A stretch of DNA of 6,084 bases from Dehalococcoidales bacterium (lineage in GTDB: Bacteria; Chloroflexota; Dehalococcoidia; Dehalococcoidales; RBG-16-60-22), in contig JAUWGD010000103.1 in assembly GCA_030606585.1 (NCBI GenBank), positions 1 through 6,084 of the forward strand. The letters run 5' to 3'. The notes under the pieces were generated by a model, which saw nothing but the letters and a program-made list of their open reading frames with translations, was not told the DNA's origin and ran no database searches. Shown here in pieces: positions 3,433 to 6,084 of the stretch. A program made the position numbers and the translations under genes. How positions within the stretch are numbered: position 1 is the stretch's first letter; every line of letters begins with the position of its first letter.

Positions 3433-6084
3433 TTACGCTCCTGATTTTATTGCATCGTGCGGGCAGACCATAGCGCAGACCCCGCAGCCGGGACACTGAG
3501 TATCATCCACCGCCGCCTTGCCGTTTTCATCAAGGATAATCGCCGGGCAGCTGAGGAGGTTGATACATAAATGGCAGTCGCAGGAAAGACATCGTCCGGC
3601 TTCCTTTACAGCCTCTTCTTTACTCAAACCAAGTTCGACTTCCTTAAAATTACCCTTCCGCCGTGCCACCGGGAGTGCCGGCACTGCCGACCTCTCCTCT
3701 TTGGCGATGCCCCACGTATCAACAATCAGTTTACTTTCGAAAACATCCTCGCCTTCACGACCGGTATCGAGCGGCTCACCTTTCAGATACCTGTCGATGG
3801 ATACCGCCGCTTTCCTGCCCGCCGCCAGGGCCTGAATGACGGTAGCCGCCCCGGTGACGGCATCACCGCCGGCAAATACGCCTTTAATCCCTGTCTCAAG
3901 CGTTACGGGGTCGGCTTTTATCAGCCCATCGATAATGGCTGATTTCATATCTTCTGTTATAAAATCGAGGTCGGGTGACTCGCCGACGGCCGCAATTATC
4001 AGGCCGGTATCGATAACGAACTCCGAGCCTTTAACCGGCACCGGCCGGCGTCTCCCGCTCTCATCGGTCTCTCCCAGCTTCATCTTGATGCACTCGAATC
4101 CGGTCACTTTACCTTCTTTAGCAACCACTTTATTCGGGCCGGACAGCAGCGTCAGCTTCACTCCTTCGCTCTCGGCTTCGGCTATCTCTTCGTCGATAGC
4201 CGGCATCTCGGTGCGGGAACGGCGGTACACAATATTCACGTCCTTAAAGCCGAGTCGCATACAGGTGCGGGCGCAATCGATTGCCACGTTGCCACCACCC
4301 ACAATCACCACCTTATCCCCGACCGGCACCTTTTCACCGGTATTCACCTTATAAAGAAACTCGGTGCCGTCGATAACGCCGTCGACTTTTTCATTCTCGA
4401 TGCCTAGATTTCTACCCTTATGAGCGCCGACGGCGATAAAAACGGCGTTATATTCCTTTTTTAAATCCGCGAGTTTAACGTCATTGCCGACCCTGGTATT
4501 GAGCTTGATTTCCACGCCAAGTTTTTTAATGATTTCCGTTTCTTCAGTGAGGATATCGCGAGGCAGGCGGAACTCGGGGATACCCACCGCCATCATGCCA
4601 CCCAGCCTGGATTGAGCTTCGAATACGGTCACCTTATAGCCGGCTTTACGCAGGTCATAAGCAGCCATGATACCGGCCGGGCCGCCACCCACCACAGCCA
4701 CCTTCTCTTTCTTTTCGGCGGCGATTGAGTAATCCTCGTGATATTTACCGTGGTCGGAGGCCGCCCGCTTGAGGGCGTTGATAGCCACGGCTTCCTCGAC
4801 CTCGGAACGCTTGCATGTGGCTTCGCAGGGTCGGGTGCAGATACGTCCGATGATGGCGGGGAAGGGTAAAGTCTGCTTTATCAAAGCCAGCGCTTCGTCG
4901 AACCTGCCTTCTTTTATCAGGTTGATGTATCCCCGTATATCTATATGCAGCGGGCAGGTGGCCTGACAGTAAGGCGGGCTGCCGGCCAGGCATTTCTGGG
5001 GGTCGACCTCATAAGGAACGACCTTTTCGCCAGCTTTTCTCTTCTCCCTGGCGTCCAGTATGGCGCAGAGTCGGCGGGCGACTACCAGCGAAGGGCCTTC
5101 GTATTTAATGGCTTTTTCCATGACGTCGATGAGCCTGGGGAGGTCGAAGGCATCGACTGTCTCGACGAATTTCACGCCGCTGGCTCGGGCGATATCTTCA
5201 ATCTTGATATCAAGGGTTTCATCGCCGGAAGCGCCGGGGTGGGGCTGAAAGCCGGTCATGCCGGTAGTCGCGTTGTCCAGCACGACCATCGTCATATTGG
5301 ACTTATTATAGACGGCGTTAATCATCGGGGGGATGCCGGAGTGGAAGAAGGTAGAGTCGCCTAGATGCGCCACTACCGGGGCATCGACGACATGAGCGAA
5401 CCCGTTGGCAAGCCCGAAAGCGCCGCCCATGCAGATAGCCACGTCGTCGGCGTTCAGGGGCGGATTGGCGCCGAGGGCGTAACAGCCGATATCACCCGTC
5501 TTGACCGGCTCCTTGCCGGTCTCCTGCTCGTAGCGGCGGCAGGCGATATTGACAGCGTAGAAAGAGGCGCGGTGCGGGCACCCGGCGCACATGGTCGGCG
5601 GTCTTAACGGTAACAGTTCCGCCGTCTCCGCCCTGATTTTATCGATTTGAGCGAAATCAACCGGGGGTTTTACGCCCGTCAGCTTGCAGAGCGCCTCGGA
5701 TACCTGGCGCGTGGAAAGCTCCCCTACCAGCGACAGGACATCCTTGCCGTGTATTTTTACGCGGATATCTTCGTCCTTGGCGACGACTTTCACCGCTTCC
5801 TCGACGAAGGGTTCCAGTTCCTCCACCACCAGCACCTCCGGCACCGACTTTATGAACTGTTTCGTCAGCTCGGCGGGCAGCGGGTAAGGAGTGCCGATTT
5901 TCAATATAGATACTTTGTCCTCGAGTCCCAGCCACTGAACGGCCTCCAGGGCGTAACCATAGGATATGCCGCTGGTGATGACGCCGAGTTTGGCTCCCTC
6001 TTTGAGCGTTAATTGATTGTACGGCAGCTTATCGACGGCTTTCTTTATCTTTTCCATCCTCTGCACGAGCAGTCGGCGGTTGTT
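3433..6084 (-). CDS. iorA: IorA-like 2-oxoacid:ferredoxin oxidoreductase alpha subunit fused to a GltD/NfnB-like FAD-NAD(P)H Fe-S module; 5'-truncated by window edge
   Basis: Seen: the frame is open from the window edge at 6084 to TAA (883 codons); the GTG at 6066 is internal and is residue 1 of the numbering here. The order is a transketolase-C-like domain (about 25-130), then a TPP domain (155-335) with CAGCPHR (160-166), GDIGCY (191-196) and GDSTFFHSG...LDNATT (Mg/TPP ligands D237 and N265). A GltD-like Fe-S domain follows (359-440; C359, C367, C371, C410, C414, C418). Next come an FAD fold GGGPAG (460-465) with GGMMAVGIPEFRLPRD, an NAD(P)H fold GGGNVAID (590-597) with YRRSR, which favours NADPH, and GVFAGGDAVTG. 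The tail (826-868) is ferredoxin-like and ends in a canonical CxxCxxCxxxCP. The N-terminal pyrimidine-binding domain is outside the window. Known: IorA oxidatively decarboxylates aryl pyruvates; GltD/NfnB modules pass electrons between Fe-S, FAD and NAD(P)H. Inferred: a single polypeptide coupling 2-oxoacid oxidation to NAD(P). There is no sign of a frameshift at the junctions. First gene of the operon with iorB in this window. Confidence 0.92.
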   Translation of the reverse strand, partial: NNRRLLVQRMEKIKKAVDKLPYNQLTLKEGAKLGVITSGISYGYALEAVQWLGLEDKVSILKIGTPYPLPAELTKQFIKSVPEVLVVEELEPFVEEAVKVVAKDEDIRVKIHGKDVLSLVGELSTRQVSEALCKLTGVKPPVDFAQIDKIRAETAELLPLRPPTMCAGCPHRASFYAVNIACRRYEQETGKEPVKTGDIGCYALGANPPLNADDVAICMGGAFGLANGFAHVVDAPVVAHLGDSTFFHSGIPPMINAVYNKSNMTMVVLDNATTGMTGFQPHPGASGDETLDIKIEDIARASGVKFVETVDAFDLPRLIDVMEKAIKYEGPSLVVARRLCAILDAREKRKAGEKVVPYEVDPQKCLAGSPPYCQATCPLHIDIRGYINLIKEGRFDEALALIKQTLPFPAIIGRICTRPCEATCKRSEVEEAVAINALKRAASDHGKYHEDYSIAAEKKEKVAVVGGGPAGIMAAYDLRKAGYKVTVFEAQSRLGGMMAVGIPEFRLPRDILTEETEIIKKLGVEIKLNTRVGNDVKLADLKKEYNAVFIAVGAHKGRNLGIENEKVDGVIDGTEFLYKVNTGEKVPVGDKVVIVGGGNVAIDCARTCMRLGFKDVNIVYRRSRTEMPAIDEEIAEAESEGVKLTLLSGPNKVVAKEGKVTGFECIKMKLGETDESGRRRPVPVKGSEFVIDTGLIIAAVGESPDLDFITEDMKSAIIDGLIKADPVTLETGIKGVFAGGDAVTGAATVIQALAAGRKAAVSIDRYLKGEPLDTGREGEDVFESKLIVDTWGIAKEERSAVPALPVARRKGNFKEVELGLSKEEAVKEAGRCLSCDCHLCINLLSCPAIILDENGKAAVDDTQCPGCGVCAMVCPHDAIKSGA
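3438..3442 (-). promoter_or_regulatory. Shine-Dalgarno site for iorB, inside the end of the alpha-subunit gene
   Basis: AGGAG on the - strand lies within the last three codons of the upstream gene, 6 bases before the ATG at 3431-3429. Ribosomes finishing the alpha subunit stop on top of it, which suits coupled, near-stoichiometric synthesis of the two subunits. Confidence 0.75.

Noticed and set aside
3054..3473. A 139-codon + strand open frame covering most of iorB
   Set aside because: Its composition and lack of motifs mark it as antisense to iorB, whose GVGGQGV and AQRGGSV motifs are clear; it also crosses the iorA/iorB junction.
4945..5364. A 139-codon + strand open frame opposite the IorA TPP domain
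   Set aside because: It lies wholly within the well-supported - strand gene, has no family motifs and overlaps other open frames on the same strand; a coding shadow.
6064..6066. GTG as the start of the IorA-like fusion gene
   Set aside because: The frame remains open to 6084. IorA proteins have a further N-terminal pyrimidine-binding domain before this point, and no Shine-Dalgarno site is seen before the GTG (GCTCGTG is not one).
3433..6084. The possibility that the fusion is two genes joined by a sequencing error
   Set aside because: A single frame with normal codon use runs through both junctions and the linker residues match expected domain boundaries. A frameshift error would need to restore the frame by chance, though an error removing a stop codon cannot be wholly excluded from one sequence.

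Overview
The window holds four protein-coding genes in two convergent blocks and nothing else of size. On the + strand are two tandem paralogous FAD-dependent oxidoreductases; the first is cut by the left window edge. On the - strand is a two-gene operon for an indolepyruvate-type 2-oxoacid:ferredoxin oxidoreductase: a large alpha (IorA-like) subunit cut by the right window edge, followed one base later by the beta (IorB) subunit. The two blocks meet at a 46-base gap containing a strong hairpin that is a good intrinsic terminator for the - strand operon and a weaker one for the + strand gene. No RNA genes, CRISPR arrays, insertion sequences or origins were seen.

The most unusual object is the alpha subunit. 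After the transketolase-C-like domain and the thiamine-diphosphate (TPP) binding domain, the same uninterrupted reading frame continues into a complete GltD/NfnB-like module (N-terminal cysteine-rich Fe-S domain, FAD domain, NAD(P)H domain). It then ends in the 4Fe-4S ferredoxin-type tail expected of IorA. The module therefore sits between the IorA catalytic core and its ferredoxin tail. If functional, the enzyme could move electrons from oxidative decarboxylation of an aryl or other 2-oxoacid through internal Fe-S clusters to a flavin and NAD(P), instead of, or as well as, to free ferredoxin.

The two + strand proteins belong to the large FAD_oxidored-type flavoprotein family, whose substrates cannot be read from sequence. 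They are collinear along their whole visible length, but the second has lost residues in two motifs that the first retains, so they probably do different jobs. A hairpin lies directly before the ribosome binding site of the second.

Organism: an anaerobic bacterium is likely, because oxygen-sensitive ferredoxin-linked 2-oxoacid oxidation dominates half the window. GC content is moderate (mid-50s percent by eye), the standard bacterial code is used (stops TAA, TAA, TAG, TAA) and the genes have clear Shine-Dalgarno sites. The gene types resemble those of anaerobic Chloroflexota (Dehalococcoidia) or syntrophic deltaproteobacteria-like groups; this placement is a weak impression, not shown by the sequence.
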